From Fuerstiella sp. (GTDB taxonomy: Bacteria; Planctomycetota; Planctomycetia; Planctomycetales; Planctomycetaceae), in NCBI GenBank assembly GCA_022843805.1, contig JALHMY010000078.1, forward strand, positions 1 through 48,106: a stretch of DNA of 48,106 nucleotides, written 5' to 3'. Numbering within the stretch: the stretch's first letter is position 1; every line of letters starts with the position of its first letter. Under the pieces are notes generated by a model, which saw only the letters and a program-made list of their open reading frames with translations, had not been told where the DNA came from and searched no databases. Shown here in pieces: positions 1-8,667 of this stretch. Both the position numbers and the translations under genes were made by a program.

Positions 1-479
1 GAGATGAGACAGCTGCGTTCACCCCTTCTTTTCCTCGAACCATTTTTTTCAAACCGCCAAATCGGTTGCGCTACCACTGCGCGCTGTTGATAAAATCATC
101 GCCCCCATATAGCAGCTTTCCTCTTCCTTTCCACTTCTCGCCCGATGACTACTCGTCAGCGGTGCTGACGGCCATCAACACCGACGGCGATTCGGATTCC
201 ATCGGCGCGATCACAGGATCTGTGATGGGAGCGAGATTAGGAATCAACGCCATTCCTCCGAGTTGGCGAGACCGCGTGGGGGATTCTGATTATCTGCATG
301 CTCTCGGGAAACGGCTGTGGCAGAACGCGGTATCTGATTTCCCTGACCACGAAGAATCATCGATGCGTAAGCGTCTCGACCAATTCCGGATTCAGCCTCA
401 GCTTCAAAGTTCTCCAATCAATATTCAGTCGTTTGGAAGCTCGACCGTAGTGACACTCTTCGGCGGCGTAGACCATTGA
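1..479 (+). CDS. ADP-ribosylglycohydrolase-like protein, C-terminal part (partial, possibly broken)
   Basis: The frame is open to the left edge of the window, so the beginning of the gene is missing. Around positions 160-300 the translation carries the ADP-ribosylglycohydrolase C-terminal signature NTDGDSDSIGAITG followed by GARLG and IPPSW. In this family the D-x-D pair binds the metals of a hydrolase that removes ADP-ribose or dinitrogenase-reductase-type modifications. Upstream of about position 120 the translation no longer resembles the family, and a family-like stretch (IAAFLF) appears in another frame, so a frameshift is possible. The frame runs about 120 bp into the convergent sigma-54 regulator gene, which is unusual and suggests the natural stop may have been lost. 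The family call is good; intactness is doubtful. Confidence 0.55.
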   Translation, partial: DETAAFTPSFPRTIFFKPPNRLRYHCALLIKSSPPYSSFPLPFHFSPDDYSSAVLTAINTDGDSDSIGAITGSVMGARLGINAIPPSWRDRVGDSDYLHALGKRLWQNAVSDFPDHEESSMRKRLDQFRIQPQLQSSPINIQSFGSSTVVTLFGGVDH

Positions 480-1925
480 AACGTATCTTTCAATGAGCTC
501 TTCCAGCGTAAACCGCCCGGCAGCAATATCACGAGCAAAGCAATCGTGGACCGATCCGCCGACGGCCATCGAACTTTGCCGGACTGGCGTATACGACTTC
601 CGGATCATCACGTTGCGAACACATTGTTCCAGTTCACGGATGTTGCCTGGCCAGGCATAGTTCGGCGCCATCTGGACGGCGATCCAGTCGACTGCTTCCT
701 TCGCCAGTGCTTTCGCCTCTTCCGGCAGGTCAGTCAGAACTCGGCGAGCGATGAATTCTGCAAGACAGTGCAAATCGTCAGGACAATCCGCAATCTGTTC
801 GCGCAGCGAGGGAGTTTGAATCATGTCGGCACAAAGTCGGTAGTACAGGTCTTCGCGGAATCTGCCAGCCGCCATCTCTTGTGAAAGATCGCGATTGGTG
901 GCGACGACGAACTTGCCTGCAAACTTGCGTTCTACCGTGTCACCGACCCGTGCGTAGGTGCCGGACTGCAGAACTCGAAGCAACTTCACCTGAATGGAAA
1001 GATCCAGCTCACCGATCTCATCCAGAAACACGGTCCCCTGTTTGCCCGCCACTTCCAGCCATCCCTGACGATCGGTAACGGCCCCGCTGAAGGCTCCCTT
1101 CCTGTGGCCGAACAACTCCGACTCAATCAATGTGGGCGAGAGTGCCGAGAGGTTGACGGAATACATCGACGAATTCGCATCGAACTTAAACCGCAGCAAA
1201 GTCTCATCAAATTCAATGTATCTCGACATCCCAATCGCCCGAGCGACCAGTTCCTTCCCGGTTCCGGAACTCCCGGTGATCAGTGTCGGAATGCTTCCCA
1301 TCGACTTGTAGATGGCGCGCGCGTATCGCCCCATGTTATGAGTGAAAATTGATTCCCAGACAGCGGCGCGCAGACGGGCAATTGGCATCGAGCGTCCGAT
1401 GATGCATGCAAAGATCTGATTGAAGGCACGCTGGATCTGAAAGAACACGGCAAAGCTGTGGCTAGCTTCAAAATGTTTAGGCAGCGGAAGGCCGGGAAGT
1501 TGCAGATACGCTGCGAAGTCCCTCTGAAAGTCCTTCCATGCCGCAGAACTCTGTGCGCTCTTCGCGCCTTCTGCAGGCGTCGCTGCGACGGTGTCCAGAT
1601 ATGACATGTGGCGGTTGTAGAGCAGATACATGGCCAGGTTCTGATAGATGCAAAGTTCCCGCTCTGTAGGAGTCGTGCTACTCAGCAATTTTCTGCGCAT
1701 CGTCTCCGACAAAACCTGCGCGCGTTCTCGCAGCGCCACGAAGTTCGGAAAGATTGTCTGGAGGTCGGCATTGGGCGGAAAATTGATCACCGGATCAGCA
1801 CAGCAAAAATCCCTGCCCAGAGCCGAGCGTTCCAGTTCCAATCGCTGGGGCAGAAACGGATTGCAGTACCCAATCTGACCGATCGCTTCCGCGACCTGCA
1901 GATCCCGACTTGAAAGAATCGCCAT
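357..1925 (-). CDS. Sigma-54-dependent transcriptional activator (AAA+ and Fis-type HTH)
   Basis: The protein (about 522 aa) has an N-terminal region of about 200 aa with no recognisable receiver domain. It is followed by a sigma-54 interaction AAA+ ATPase domain with Walker A GSSGTGKE, the loop ESELFGHRKGAFSGA, Walker B VFLDEIGEL and the sensor/arginine region FREDLYYRL. The C-terminus (LIERYVSMVYAAEECHYG...) looks like a Fis-type helix-turn-helix. Such proteins hydrolyse ATP to open promoters bound by sigma-54 RNA polymerase. The frame extends to a TTG at 2003, but the extra 26 residues are Cys-rich and unlike the family, so the ATG at 1925 is preferred. The sigma-54-contacting loop reads GAFSGA instead of the usual GAFTGA. 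The input signal and target genes cannot be told from the sequence. Confidence 0.85.
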   Translation of the reverse strand: MAILSSRDLQVAEAIGQIGYCNPFLPQRLELERSALGRDFCCADPVINFPPNADLQTIFPNFVALRERAQVLSETMRRKLLSSTTPTERELCIYQNLAMYLLYNRHMSYLDTVAATPAEGAKSAQSSAAWKDFQRDFAAYLQLPGLPLPKHFEASHSFAVFFQIQRAFNQIFACIIGRSMPIARLRAAVWESIFTHNMGRYARAIYKSMGSIPTLITGSSGTGKELVARAIGMSRYIEFDETLLRFKFDANSSMYSVNLSALSPTLIESELFGHRKGAFSGAVTDRQGWLEVAGKQGTVFLDEIGELDLSIQVKLLRVLQSGTYARVGDTVERKFAGKFVVATNRDLSQEMAAGRFREDLYYRLCADMIQTPSLREQIADCPDDLHCLAEFIARRVLTDLPEEAKALAKEAVDWIAVQMAPNYAWPGNIRELEQCVRNVMIRKSYTPVRQSSMAVGGSVHDCFARDIAAGRFTLEELIERYVSMVYAAEECHYGRASKRLNIDWRTLKLRLNPELVETLTHR

Positions 1926-2439
1926 AAGCTGTCTCGATTTCACCGAGGAATCGCACCTACATGAATTGCACATGATCCTACAGATTCTGCATGACTGGCT
2001 CAACTGGCTGATGCGAGATATCCTGCAATAAAGTGGACGTATCTCCTTTTATGATTTGTATTTACGACTATTCTGACGACTTTGGAACGCCGATAGCTAC
2101 ACTGTCGGAGTCAGTGTTCATCAATTCCAAAAAGGAGATCTGAAATGCTATGCAACATGAATACCCCGCCGGTGCCGTGCTCGACACTCGATTGTGCGAC
2201 ACCCAATCTCGCCCATCGCCAAGTGTGGCGTGGACTCGACAAGAATTCCTTTGAACGAGTGCATGCAAACGACAACAGCGGCGGCCATCTGTAGACGGCC
2301 GGTGTGCGGTGCGATACGGAAACGTTTCCATAAATCTCCTCCCCCTCCATTCTCTCGAAAGTCATCTCCCGTGGATAACGTGCCACATGCACCGGCCAGA
2401 GGCTGGCAGAAAACAATCAAAACTCTGGGAATACGCACC
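1926..2439. other. Divergent intergenic region between the sigma-54 activator and the M20 peptidase
   Basis: This stretch lies between two divergently transcribed genes and must contain both promoters. No convincing -24/-12 sigma-54 element, operator or terminator was found. An open frame from 2194 runs into the peptidase gene, but its N-terminal 80 residues look like translated non-coding sequence. Confidence 0.4.
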
Positions 2440-3888
2440 ATGCTTTTCTGCGTCCTGTTGATCGTGCTGCTGATCCTTTTGATGGTGACGAGGGCTTGCA
2501 GGATTGAGTCGCAGCAAATACTTGTCGCCGCAATTCAGCTCCCGGAAGTGAATGAGGAGAAGGCGGTTAACGGAGTTTCCGGGGCATTAAAAATTCCGAC
2601 CCCATCTGCGAAAGGGGCATTTCGACCAGAGATGTTTCTGAATCTGCATCGGTATCTCGAAGAACAGTTTCCGCTGGTTCACTCGAAATTGCAGCGAGAA
2701 GTTGTCGGCGGTTTCAGTCTGCTTTACCGCTGGCCTGGAAGTGACCCCGCCGCGCAGCCGATCCTGCTGATGTCGCATCTTGATGTCGTTGCTGTGCCCC
2801 ATGATGAAAAAAGTCGATGGACTCATTCGCCCTGGAGCGGAGAAGTTGCCGACGGATACATCTGGGGCCGCGGCGCCATCGACGTAAAATGCGGAGTCCT
2901 TAGCCAATTGGAGGCAGTGGAGCATTTACTCGGTCAGGAATACGTTCCCAAACAGGACATCTATCTGGCTTTTGGGCACGACGAAGAGGTCGGTGGTGAT
3001 GATGGGAACCTGCAGATTGCCCTAAAGATGCGAGAACGCGGCGTACGATTCCGCTTTGTACTTGATGAGGGAGGAGTGATTGTGAACGGGGCGCTGCCAG
3101 GGCTGAATGTGCCGCTCGCACTGGTAGCCGTGGCGGAGAAAGGCTATGCCACCATTCGATTGTCGGTCGATGTCGAGCCCGGACACTCATCAATGCCTCC
3201 GGCCCAAACAGCTGTCGGGATACTGTCAGCAGCCGTGGCCCGACTGGAGCAACATCCTCTGCCCGCAAGCCTGACTGGAGCATTCGGACTGATGCTGGAT
3301 GCGGTCGCACCAGAAATGGACTTCATGCCGCGACTCATGCTCGCCAATCGAGATCTTCTTGCACCTGCTCTGCTGAAAAGGTTTTCGCAGACTCCGACAC
3401 TGAACGCCCTCGCTCGCACCACAGCGGCAGTCACAGTAATTCATGGTGGCCAGCATGAAGGCTCGCTTCCGGGGCATGCGGAAGCCTTCGTGAATTTCCG
3501 CCTGCTGCCTGGCGATTCGCCAGAGTTCGTTTTGGACCAAACAAGGAAGGCTGTTAACGACGTAAGAGTGAAATGCGAGTTTCGCAGGGGTGCTCCTCCG
3601 ATACCATCGTCGTTCATCTCGGATCATCGCTCACCCGATTTTCTGACGCTGCATCGGGTCATCCGACAGGTTTTTCCCGGCGTGGTCGTAGCCCCCGGCC
3701 TGGCGGTTGTTGCGACCGACTCTCGACACTACGAGGCAGTTGCTGACAACATCTACCGTTTCCTGCCTGTTCAACTTCAGGTTGAGGACTTGCAGCGAAT
3801 TCACGGCATCAATGAAAGGATCAGCGTGCAGAATTACTACCAGATGGTCCAATTCATGATCTTGCTGATCCAACAGCTGAGCGAGTAA
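2440..3888 (+). CDS. M20-family metallopeptidase, PM20D1/carboxypeptidase S-like, membrane-anchored
   Basis: A 482-aa protein with an N-terminal hydrophobic anchor (about residues 2-20, CVLLIVLLILLMV), so the catalytic part is probably outside the cytoplasm. All M20 di-zinc motifs are visible: MSHLDVV (His ligand and catalytic Asp), GRGAIDVKCG (bridging Asp), GHDEEVGG (general base and ligand Glu), DEGG, and a C-terminal DSRHYE His. M20 enzymes hydrolyse peptides or N-acyl amino acids. Length and motif spacing resemble the PM20D1 / carboxypeptidase S branch. A GTG at 2371 is in frame and would add a positively charged lead (KTIKTLGIRT) that suits a signal anchor, so the start may lie there. 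The gene appears to stand alone. The substrate is unknown. Confidence 0.85.
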   Translation: MLFCVLLIVLLILLMVTRACRIESQQILVAAIQLPEVNEEKAVNGVSGALKIPTPSAKGAFRPEMFLNLHRYLEEQFPLVHSKLQREVVGGFSLLYRWPGSDPAAQPILLMSHLDVVAVPHDEKSRWTHSPWSGEVADGYIWGRGAIDVKCGVLSQLEAVEHLLGQEYVPKQDIYLAFGHDEEVGGDDGNLQIALKMRERGVRFRFVLDEGGVIVNGALPGLNVPLALVAVAEKGYATIRLSVDVEPGHSSMPPAQTAVGILSAAVARLEQHPLPASLTGAFGLMLDAVAPEMDFMPRLMLANRDLLAPALLKRFSQTPTLNALARTTAAVTVIHGGQHEGSLPGHAEAFVNFRLLPGDSPEFVLDQTRKAVNDVRVKCEFRRGAPPIPSSFISDHRSPDFLTLHRVIRQVFPGVVVAPGLAVVATDSRHYEAVADNIYRFLPVQLQVEDLQRIHGINERISVQNYYQMVQFMILLIQQLSE

Positions 3889-3910
3889 AGAGCCGTCTGG
3901 TCTCAGTGAT

Positions 3911-4032
3911 TAGCCGTGGCAGCAGAAAACACAATGCGATGCCCCCTGCCGTCAGCCCACTTCCCAATCGGAAAATCAGCGGAGAACGGTGGCTCTGCTG
4001 AGTGCCACTCCATTCATGAAACCACGGAATAT
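3911..4032 (-). pseudogene. Fragment of a paralogue of the membrane protein at 7092-7814
   Basis: About 120 bp match 7618-7737 almost base for base. Read on the minus strand both give IPWFHEWSGTQQSHRSP, then IFRLG-GLTAGGIALCFLL. The similarity stops abruptly on both sides and the rest of the gene is absent. It is a relic of a duplication rather than a functional gene. Confidence 0.8.
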
Positions 4033-4214
4033 CCGCCATGCAATCCGATAGACGCCCGGCCCCTGCTGAGAAACGATGGCTTTCCAGTTGTCGCTCACGC
4101 AGATGTCTCGCTGGCTGATGCACCACTAACACCTTTGTCGCACGACGGTGGTGAAAATGACCAGAAAATCAGTGGATAGGACCGTTGATACGGCGGTTTC
4201 GCAAAAGGCCGACT

Positions 4215-4305
4215 ACTCGCCGTGCGGACGCGTCGGTCGATGTCACCGACGCAGTTTGGGACGATCGACATTATCGCTCCGGATGGTCTCACCGGAGCGG
4301 CTTCG
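4215..4305. repeat. Two-hairpin dispersed repeat, copy A
   Basis: This segment is similar to 8290-8385. It holds a perfect 8-bp stem (GCGTCGGT at 4230-4237 with ACCGACGC at 4245-4252) and a 7-bp stem (GCTCCGG at 4276-4282 with CCGGAGC at 4292-4298). The stems are kept in the other copy although the bases differ. The function is unknown; it could be a REP-like element or a structured RNA. Confidence 0.6.
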
Positions 4306-4544
4306 AATAGAGCGTCGCTGTGTTCCCCCTGCCTGAGCAAACCATCGACCGTTCCTGCAAATATGACTCAGGTCACGCCCTCATGAGTGACTTTCTCGGG
4401 AGCCGTGGCCGTGGCAGGCTCGGGTTGCCAGACGGCCAAATCTTCGGCCACACCACACGACGCGATCAGAAACCACATTGTTACCATGCAAAACGTTTCA
4501 GGATCCTTGCAGATTCGAAACACAATCCACGCCACGAACTGATT

Positions 4545-6005
4545 TCACGCGAACAGTTCGGAAATCGGGCTGCCGCCGTCAGTGAACTCAACGGGACGAC
4601 CGTCGGGCAACGTTAGGCGCCGATCGGTGTCGATTCCCAGCTTGCGATAAATGGTTTCAGCATAATCGTAGGGCGTATACGGCTGGCTGATGACATCAGC
4701 GGCCTCGCGGTCGGTTTCCCCAATGACCTGTCCGCCGGGAACACCAGCGCCAGCAAAGGCGACCGACATGGCTCGCGCCCAGTGATCACGGCCCTGCCAT
4801 TTGTTAAGTCGCGGAGTCCGTCCCATCTCCGTGATGAAGCAAACCAGCGTTTCTGCGAGCAGTCCGCGCTGGTCCATGTCTTCCAGAAGGGCGCTCAGTG
4901 AGCGGTCGAGACTGGGCATCATAACCGGATGGGGCAGGCCGTAACGTTCACCATTGACCATTGACTGCGGGCCGCCACACGGACCATTACGGTAGATTCC
5001 TTCGTGATGGTCCCAGTTAAGGAAAGCCCCATTCGGTTCGCCATTGTTGCGGCGCCCCACGAGTTCGGACGGCTGAATGACAGTGACCGTCACGAAGCGG
5101 ACATCCGCTTCAATGAGTTTGCGGCCGAGCAGGTAGCACATGCCTCGATGGTCACGACCGTAACGGTCCAGCGTCTCCGGCTTTTCTGAATCGAACGAGA
5201 AAGCCTGCTGGACCTGAGGACTCGTCAACAAATCAAAGGCACGTTCGTAGTTGTGGCGGAGGGCTGCGACGATGGCCGTCCGGCCCGACTCTCCGGCGTC
5301 CAGTCCGCTCAGCAGCGATTCGCGCTGCCTGAGCCGCTCGCTATGCAGACCAGGCAATGGATCCAGCGATTTGACCCGCCAGCCAGGTGCCGCGACATCT
5401 TCGCCGAGACTCCTGGTTCCGAGCTTCCAGGGCGCACAACTCTTTGGAAGAAACCCGGAGTTTCCGACATGATTTGGCAGGTTGGCGCCTGGACACAGAA
5501 TGTACCCCGGTAACTCGACACGCTCGCTGCCGAGCTGATCGGTGACAACCGAGCCGATATCCGGAAAGCGATGGGAGCGAAGTTCACTTCCCTGGAACAA
5601 CGGCGCATCAAACCGGTAACCCTTCATGAATTCGAGACAGCCTTCGATGTGTCCGGCGACTCGGGTACTGGTCATTGATCGCACGACGGAAAGTCGATGA
5701 GCGTGCTGCGCAAGCTGTGGCATCAATGCACTGAAGAAAGTACCGGGAACCGTCGTCGGAATGGGGGCAAAGGGACTCCGGTGATCCACCGGTGCATCCG
5801 GTTTTGGATCCCACGAATCCATCTGACTGATGCCGCCCTCTTCATAGATCACCAGGACGTTGCGAGCCTCACAACGCCGTGTCGCGTCAGCGGCCGCCAA
5901 CTGCTGTCGCGCCAGCAAATCCCCCAGACCATGGTTGAACAGCCCGGCCGAAAGCGACCTCAACAGTCGTCGTCGCACAGGATTGAAGACATTGTGCAGC
6001 ATCAT
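4545..6005 (-). CDS. DUF1501 domain-containing protein
   Basis: A 486-aa protein typical of the planctomycete-expanded DUF1501 family, which belongs to the alkaline phosphatase/sulfatase-like superfamily. Diagnostic stretches are NPVRRRLLRSLSAG at the N-terminus, EEGGISQMDSWDPKP, the SMTSTRVAGHIEG region, NWDHHEGI, ETLVCFITEMGRTPR and the C-terminal YTPYDYAETIYRKLGID. The frame extends to a TTG at 6086, but the ATG pair at 6005/6002 gives the usual family start. The N-terminus carries arginines before a weakly hydrophobic segment, compatible with export, although a clear twin-arginine signal is not evident. Such genes usually sit beside DUF1549/DUF1553 genes; no such partner is nearby here. 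The biochemical function of the family is not established. Confidence 0.9.
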   Translation of the reverse strand: MMLHNVFNPVRRRLLRSLSAGLFNHGLGDLLARQQLAAADATRRCEARNVLVIYEEGGISQMDSWDPKPDAPVDHRSPFAPIPTTVPGTFFSALMPQLAQHAHRLSVVRSMTSTRVAGHIEGCLEFMKGYRFDAPLFQGSELRSHRFPDIGSVVTDQLGSERVELPGYILCPGANLPNHVGNSGFLPKSCAPWKLGTRSLGEDVAAPGWRVKSLDPLPGLHSERLRQRESLLSGLDAGESGRTAIVAALRHNYERAFDLLTSPQVQQAFSFDSEKPETLDRYGRDHRGMCYLLGRKLIEADVRFVTVTVIQPSELVGRRNNGEPNGAFLNWDHHEGIYRNGPCGGPQSMVNGERYGLPHPVMMPSLDRSLSALLEDMDQRGLLAETLVCFITEMGRTPRLNKWQGRDHWARAMSVAFAGAGVPGGQVIGETDREAADVISQPYTPYDYAETIYRKLGIDTDRRLTLPDGRPVEFTDGGSPISELFA

Positions 6006-6265
6006 CCAGCCTGTCTGAAACGGTTTGATTTGCCGAATTGAATCAGAGGCCACGGTAAAGTCGCAATCACTCACCCGTCGTATCAATGATATGCGATGCT
6101 ACCGAGGGCTGCAGAATTTCACAAGGCAGGAAGGTTGTGGAAGCCGCGAGACCGAGGAGCGATCTAAAGAGACCCGGGATCAATCAACGAAAACGGCATC
6201 GTTCGACGTGCGAACAACGGCATCGGCTGAAACAGGGGCCGTTCGAAACGGAGGGGGTATGGATA

Positions 6266-6375
6266 TGCTAAGTTGTCGGCGGCCACAGCATTCACAATTC
6301 TGAAGTTGCAAATGATCACAGGCACCGCGTATGAAGAACAACTGGGCATTCGATAATCCTCCGGAAAGAGGAAAA
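6266..6375 (+). pseudogene. 5' fragment of a paralogue of the gene at 22594, cut by an IS element
   Basis: Positions 6266-6375 match 22527-22640, including about 65 bp of upstream DNA and the first dozen codons (MKNNWAFDNPPE here, MKNKWTFDDPPN there, start at 6331). Similarity ends where the IS4-type derivative begins (6376). It is a gene beginning separated from its body by the insertion or an associated deletion. Confidence 0.8.
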
Positions 6376-7060
6376 GGGTCAGGTCCAATAGTGTTCAGCA
6401 CGAAATTTGCGCCGCCTCACGCATGGGAATTACATTTGCTTTGGCACGCTTTTTTCGCATAGCCCTCGCAGTGAATCTCTAACCTGCCAGAGTGACATTA
6501 CGAGCCGAACGTCGTGGCCCCGGACCCGGAACAACCTGATGCCCAACCTGCCAGCACTGCATCGACAGCAGCTTCCGCGGCGAATGCGGTACCGTCGAAT
6601 GACGCACCCGGTCAGGCTCGCCGTGAGCCCAGGGCGAGGCCTGCGATTGAGCCTTCCGATGTTCAGGGGCTGAAGTATTTTGATACGCTCAAACCTCTGC
6701 TGTCCCGACTGCATGATGTCGGCACCGCACGCGATACGGCCGGCAAGCGGGTGTGATCAGCGATCAGATCGTGAAATTCGGATCCTCCAAAGCGGACGCC
6801 TCACCCGATCACACGGTTCGCCTTGTCACTGTTTCCGCTTCGGAACACACGAGTCGCGGGAGTGCAGCCACTGGCACGAGCACAGGCCCATCGTGCGACG
6901 GCAAGCTTCGTCCTGCCACAGATGTGCTGGACATTCGAAATGATCTGCCTTTCTATGTCGGGATGGGCGTCGCTCGAAGAACTGGAACGGCACATCGCAA
7001 AAACAAGATCAGCTGAAGAGTAAGGCACCCGCGCGCTCTGCACGCCGGGCCGTTCGATGC
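6376..7060 (+). mobile_element. IS4-type internal deletion derivative, copy 1
   Basis: The left end (GGGTCAGGTCCAATAGTGTT...GCAC) is the inverted counterpart of the right ends at about 26918 and 41664. The body matches 40220-41510 but lacks about 630 bp, corresponding to 40580-41213 of the longest copy: the sequence passes from ATACGGCCGGCAA straight to GGGTGTGATCAGCGATC. The right end is also missing; similarity stops at 7060, next to the convergent membrane-protein gene. No functional transposase can be made. Confidence 0.85.
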
Positions 7061-7091
7061 AGTCTCGCATGTCGCAGCGCCGAAGCTATGC

Positions 7092-7814
7092 TCATGCCCT
7101 GAACCCCTCGTAGAGGAAGAACGATCCGAACAAAGAAGCCAGCAGCGAATACACGAGGAATACAATCGTACGCTCTGGCCCGGATTGAATCATCCATAGA
7201 CCAAATCTCATTTGAATGGCCGTGAGCAATGCGCCCATCCAAAACCATTCCACAGTTCTTTGATCAATGATTACTCCGATCAACAGTTGTGGGACGAAAG
7301 CTGGCAATCCGATGATCACCGACATTGTGTACAGCATTTGCAGGAGGCTGCGATCAAGAGCCAGCCAAAGATACGGGAGGACCATACAGGAAAACAATGT
7401 GACCAATGCCCAGCGATCTGCCCGATTCTGTCGGATGAGCCATCCGGCGCAGCACAATATCCCAATACAAAGAAAACGACTGGCGGCAACCTCCAGCTGA
7501 CGTGAGCTGCCAACCCAGACTGCAGTGAGGGCGATGAAGACCAATGCCTGACGCATCGTGAACCGAAAACGAATGGTAGGTTGCTTGTCAGTCTCGCTGG
7601 TCTGGCGGGGATGCAGCAGTCGTGGCAGCAGAAAACATAAGGCGATGCCCCCTGCCGTCAGCCCAATGCCCAATCGGAAAATCAGCGGAGAACGGTGGCT
7701 CTGCTGAGTGCCACTCCATTCATGAAACCACGGAATACCCCAGCCTGCTGCTGCACTAACAACTATGAAGCTGAGGAAGACCAGCGTCTGCCGATTTCGT
7801 TTGAATGTTTCCAT
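7092..7814 (-). CDS. Integral membrane protein of unknown function
   Basis: About 240 aa with some six to seven hydrophobic segments (for example TLVFLSFIVVSAAAGWG, LTAGGIALCFLL, ALVFIALTAVWVG, FLCIGILCCAGWL, TLFSCMVLPYLWLAL and IVFLVYSLLASLFGSFFL). The central RFTMRQALVFIALTAVW is reminiscent of a motif common in planctomycete inner-membrane proteins. The ATG at 7814 has a GGAAG-type ribosome-binding site; a TTG at 7847 is also in frame. It lies just downstream of the lipoprotein-like gene tail (7869-8190) on the same strand, possibly once one operon. A 120-bp piece is duplicated at 3911-4032. No family was recognised. Confidence 0.65.
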   Translation of the reverse strand: METFKRNRQTLVFLSFIVVSAAAGWGIPWFHEWSGTQQSHRSPLIFRLGIGLTAGGIALCFLLPRLLHPRQTSETDKQPTIRFRFTMRQALVFIALTAVWVGSSRQLEVAASRFLCIGILCCAGWLIRQNRADRWALVTLFSCMVLPYLWLALDRSLLQMLYTMSVIIGLPAFVPQLLIGVIIDQRTVEWFWMGALLTAIQMRFGLWMIQSGPERTIVFLVYSLLASLFGSFFLYEGFRA

Positions 7815-7868
7815 GCGCTGTGCTTCCGTTGGCACGTTTCGAGCCAATGTGTGTGTGTTGTGTACGAA

Positions 7869-8190
7869 TCAGTCCGGCATCTGCGGCGATTTATGAAACA
7901 GTTCTTCAACAGACATTGGCTTCCTGACATCGAACAGGGCGTCAGGAATTTCCACATCGAACTCAACATAGAAGTCCATAAAGGTATCCCGGATGCAAGG
8001 ATTTGACGAGATCCATCGCAGGCGAGTTGGATACCAATGCCCCATGGGGGATTGGGCGACGGATTCCACGACGTGCGAACTGCCTCCCATATCCCAGCGC
8101 ATCACCAGATATTCGCGAGCCGGATCAATCCAGAACTTCCATCTGCCTGACGGCACACGACGTTTGCCTGCATTGGGATTAGAAGATGGC
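7869..8190 (-). pseudogene. C-terminal remnant of a LolA/outer-membrane-lipoprotein-like planctomycete protein
   Basis: The translation ends with WKFWIDPAREYLVMRWDM, QSPMGHWYPTR and FYVEFDVEIPDALFD. This pattern (a fixed-distance WID-ER-Y strand, WYPT and a final VDF-E-PD-LF) is familiar from the C-terminus of planctomycete LolA-like periplasmic proteins. An in-frame TGA occurs upstream near 8195, no plausible start codon with a ribosome-binding site exists, and the N-terminal three quarters are missing. The upstream DNA instead holds the two-hairpin repeat. Most likely a truncated gene. Confidence 0.55.
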
Positions 8191-8289
8191 GATTCTTCTC
8201 AGGAAAGCACAGCCTCTGACTGTACTTGCGTCATCAAACTGCAGGATTTATCGTTGTGTCGTCCAGAGACGACCCGACCATCAGCCAGC

Positions 8290-8385
8290 CCTACTCGCCG
8301 TCTGCATGCGACGGTCGATGTGACCGGAGCAGTTTGGTGTCCGATACAAAATCGCGTCGTTCGGTTTCACCGAAGCGGCTTTTAA
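8290..8385. repeat. Two-hairpin dispersed repeat, copy B
   Basis: Counterpart of 4215-4305. Stem 1 is CGGTC (8312-8316) with GACCG (8322-8326). Stem 2 is TTCGGT (8360-8365) with ACCGAA (8369-8374). The loops and stem sequences differ from copy A while pairing is kept. Confidence 0.6.
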
Positions 8386-8496
8386 CTGCGTGCGTGATGG
8401 TTTTGACGAGCGATGGACAGTCAAATCCTGGGCTCCCGTGAAGTGCTAACTTGAACTTTGTAGGACGCAGAATTAAGATCTCAGGTGTGATGGAAA

Positions 8497-8612
8497 TTAA
8501 TCGCCGAATCTGTGCCAACAGAGCGGGGGAACCACCCTTTTGGGGCTAACTCAAACTATTGAGCGGGGCATCTTCGGCTCCGAGCCCGTCAGCTAACTTC
8601 GCAGGCGTTCGA
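8497..8612 (+). ncRNA. Cyclic di-AMP riboswitch (ydaO/yuaA class)
   Basis: The conserved core of the ydaO class is present in order: GCCGAATC (8503-8510), GGGGGAACC with TTTTGGGGCTAA (about 8524-8550), a variable stem, then GCCCGTCAGCTAAC (8584-8597), TTCG and CAGGC (8602-8606). The P1 helix closes between AATCGCC upstream and GGCGTT downstream. The family binds cyclic di-AMP and in other bacteria usually switches off potassium importers and cell-wall genes. It sits about 170 bp upstream of an APC-superfamily permease, at the head of a potassium island, matching the known regulon. Confidence 0.92.
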
Positions 8613-8667
8613 GGACTCTCTTGTCGTGAATCAGCCACCGGTCATACGCAGGGCATAGGCGAATTCT

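Larger units (their letters stand above)
3889..4544. other. Non-coding interval with decayed duplicated segments
   Basis: No intact gene is visible. The interval holds a fragment of a membrane-protein gene (3911-4032) and one copy of a two-hairpin repeat (4215-4305), both in the same order as their counterparts at 7618-8385. This suggests a degenerate copy of that locus. Nothing is recognised in the rest. Confidence 0.5.

Noticed and set aside
2068-2441. Several minus-strand frames upstream of the M20 peptidase
   Set aside because: They overlap one another, lack ribosome-binding sites and resemble no protein.
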